Source: Pseudoalteromonas sp. R3 (GTDB lineage Bacteria; Pseudomonadota; Gammaproteobacteria; Enterobacterales; Alteromonadaceae). Taken from it: 64,000 nt of DNA. The notes beneath the pieces are model-generated. The model was not told the DNA's origin, made no database searches, and was given only the letters and a program-made list of their open reading frames with translations. Within the stretch, counting starts at the first letter, position 1. Every line of letters begins with the position of its first letter. Position numbers and translations under genes: made by a program. Shown here piece after piece: positions 62,706-64,000 of this stretch. Where the stretch lies: assembly GCF_004014715.1 (NCBI RefSeq), contig NZ_CP034835.1:2108001-2172000 (forward strand), read 5' to 3'.

Positions 62706-63233
62706 ATGAAACTAGTTATAACTTTGCTGCTGGCGTTGGCTCTGAGTGGCTGCACCAGCAAAACGATTGCGGATTACAGTGACACCAAGCCAGAGCTGGC
62801 ACTGGAGCAATTTTTTGAAGGTGAGCTCACGGCCTACGGGATAGTGCTGGATCGCAGTGGCAATCTTACCCGGCGCTTTGAGGCCGACTTGATAGGTACC
62901 TGGCGCGGCAATAAAGGCGAGCTGAAAGAGTGGTTTCGCTTCGACGACGGGGAGAAGTCAACCAGAGTCTGGCAGCTCGAGAAAACCGCGGATAACCGCT
63001 ATAAAGGCACCGCAGGTGATGTGATTGGGGTCGCGCAAGGCGAAACGGCAGGGTCGGCTCTGTATTGGCGATATCAGCTGGAAATCCAATATCAGGGTAA
63101 GCCGCTGGAGGTGACGCTAGACGACTGGATGTATTTGGTTAACGAAAAACGCTTGTTTAACCGCACAGAAATCATCAAATGGGGTTTTAAAGTCGGGGAA
63201 GTTATCCTCATCATTGAAAAGCATGATACTTAA
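62706..63233 (+). CDS. DUF3833 lipoprotein
   Basis: A 175-residue lipoprotein (LALSGC lipobox, Cys16) with a lipocalin-like beta-barrel pattern: LEQFFEGELTAYGIVLDRSG, WLKEWFRFDDGE-like segment and VTLDDWMYLV. DUF3833 is a common last gene of ChrR-regulated lipid operons. A terminator follows. Confidence 0.85.
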   Translation: MKLVITLLLALALSGCTSKTIADYSDTKPELALEQFFEGELTAYGIVLDRSGNLTRRFEADLIGTWRGNKGELKEWFRFDDGEKSTRVWQLEKTADNRYKGTAGDVIGVAQGETAGSALYWRYQLEIQYQGKPLEVTLDDWMYLVNEKRLFNRTEIIKWGFKVGEVILIIEKHDT

Positions 63234-63256
63234 AACCAAACAGAACTTGACGTTGA

Positions 63257-63280
63257 AAAGGCCTGCACAAGCAGGCCTTT
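63257..63280. terminator. Bidirectional terminator
   Basis: AAAGGCCTGC-acaa-GCAGGCCTTT, a 10-bp stem with A and T runs on both sides, placed between convergent genes. Confidence 0.9.
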
Positions 63281-63286
63281 ATGTTT

Positions 63287-64000
63287 TTAGCTGAAGTAAT
63301 ATAAGCCGTAACCCACAAGCAAGGCGGGTATCGCCGAGTAAAGGGTGGCCAGAGCGGCGGCCCCGGGGGCCAGCGCCAGTGCCGGGAATAGGGCATCACC
63401 GTCGTTGGCGATGGCGTTCGCAGCTAATGCACTGAAAGGTAAGACACCCTGAATATACAAGCTGGTGACGACAATCTGTGGCCCACAGCCGGGCAGCATA
63501 CCAATTGCAATGGCAATCAGCGGCGCAAATACTGCGTACTCTGAGAACCAGGCCGCCAGGTCCAGGCCAAACAAGGCAACGGACAGTTCATACAGCATAA
63601 AGCTGGCTACAACCCAGGCGGTCACAAAGTGGGTGTCGTGGATGACCTTGGCCAGTTTGGAAGGGGGATCCTGCTCATCGTCCTCGGCGGTGACTTCGCG
63701 GTAGCTTTGGCCTTTTGAAGACAATGCCCAGATAGTCAGGGCGAACAGGGCCAGCGCTGCGCCTGCCAGCTCAACAGGCTTGGTTAATATGCCCAGGTCC
63801 GTATTAAAAGCGATAAGCAGCGCGATAACCACACAAGGTAGTAAAACCCAGCGCCATACAGGCTCGCTGAAGCGGATAGCGCTGGGTGGCGTTTTGCACT
63901 CTATGGCGGTTCTGCTGTGCCTGCTGGGTTGGCAAAATTCAGGTTTGTGCAGCATATTAACCACCAAACCACTGACGATTCCCACAGCCACACCCAGGGC
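63287..64000 (-). CDS. Putative manganese transporter, N-terminus beyond window
   Basis: At least 238 residues of a polytopic membrane protein continue past the right edge. Helices are seen at WVLLPCVVIALLIAF, LAGAALALFALTIWAL and four more toward the C-terminus; PGCGPQIVVTSLYIQGVLPF and a later ANDGDALFPALALAP look like the family's ion-binding repeats. A soluble Asp/Glu-rich loop (AEDDEQDPP) lies between. This pattern is seen in proteins annotated as putative manganese transporters. Confidence 0.6.
   Translation of the reverse strand, partial: ALGVAVGIVSGLVVNMLHKPEFCQPSRHSRTAIECKTPPSAIRFSEPVWRWVLLPCVVIALLIAFNTDLGILTKPVELAGAALALFALTIWALSSKGQSYREVTAEDDEQDPPSKLAKVIHDTHFVTAWVVASFMLYELSVALFGLDLAAWFSEYAVFAPLIAIAIGMLPGCGPQIVVTSLYIQGVLPFSALAANAIANDGDALFPALALAPGAAALATLYSAIPALLVGYGLYYFS

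Noticed and set aside
1..64000. tRNA, rRNA and complete transposase genes
   Set aside because: None were recognised by inspection of the sequence and the translated frames; a covariance search was not available.

Overview
The window reads as a chromosomal segment of a marine gammaproteobacterium, most likely Pseudoalteromonas. The evidence is the fur-fldA-ybfE-DUF2788-ybfF block divergent from seqA-pgm, dispersed astB and astE, a bkd operon behind a LiuR-type palindrome, and a roughly 160-bp interspersed repeat of the kind common in that genus. The genus is inferred from gene content; no tree was computed. No rRNA, tRNA, CRISPR array, complete insertion sequence or phage was seen.

Layout. 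0-7 kb: a truncated periplasmic binding protein at the edge, a serine hydrolase, a P-loop kinase, an NAD-dependent epimerase, an EF-hand-like protein, a lipoprotein, a repeat element beside a 5'-truncated DsbA-family remnant, and a trypsin-like protease. 6.8-9.5 kb (minus strand): the most unusual locus, seven tiny paralogous genes encoding 30-48 residue peptides with a shared leader, a Gly-Gly-type junction and a variable C-terminal core, then a hairpin, then two related cupin-like genes. It looks like an undescribed ribosomally synthesised peptide system. 9.5-13.5 kb: AT-rich DNA, a membrane protein, a nuclease-fold lipoprotein and an alpha/beta hydrolase. 13.6-18.9 kb: a light and DNA-repair operon with three different photolyase/cryptochrome proteins, a DUF2256 protein and a flavin reductase. 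19-27.8 kb: an ECF sigma factor with a frameshifted DUF6768 partner, a LysR/oxidoreductase pair, a Ca/Na antiporter, astB, an XRE regulator, an M23 peptidase and a GNAT enzyme.

27.8-34.3 kb: an efflux operon (ABC-type membrane domain without an ATPase, RND adaptor, RND pump) followed by an AraC/GyrI-like regulator. 34.3-44.5 kb: a soluble PAS chemoreceptor, a second periplasmic binding protein, an amidohydrolase, an orphan lanthipeptide-like precursor (40128-40295), a MerR regulator, a frameshifted flavodoxin-fold reductase and two secreted repeat proteins. 44.6-50.7 kb: fur, fldA (frameshifted as given), ybfE, DUF2788, ybfF, seqA, pgm, astE. 50.9-54.7 kb: branched-chain 2-oxoacid dehydrogenase E1 alpha, E1 beta and E2. 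54.9-63.2 kb: a LON-domain protein, then an ECF sigma factor with a ChrR-type anti-sigma factor and an eight-gene lipid-modification operon; the sigma gene and the operon share a TGATC(C/T)-N18-TATAAC promoter. The right edge cuts a putative manganese transporter.

Data quality: up to five genes (19.5, 34.3, 39.8, 41.4 and 45.4 kb) each look interrupted by one missing base, four of them in short A or T runs. One is fldA, so these are probably sequencing or assembly errors rather than pseudogenes.
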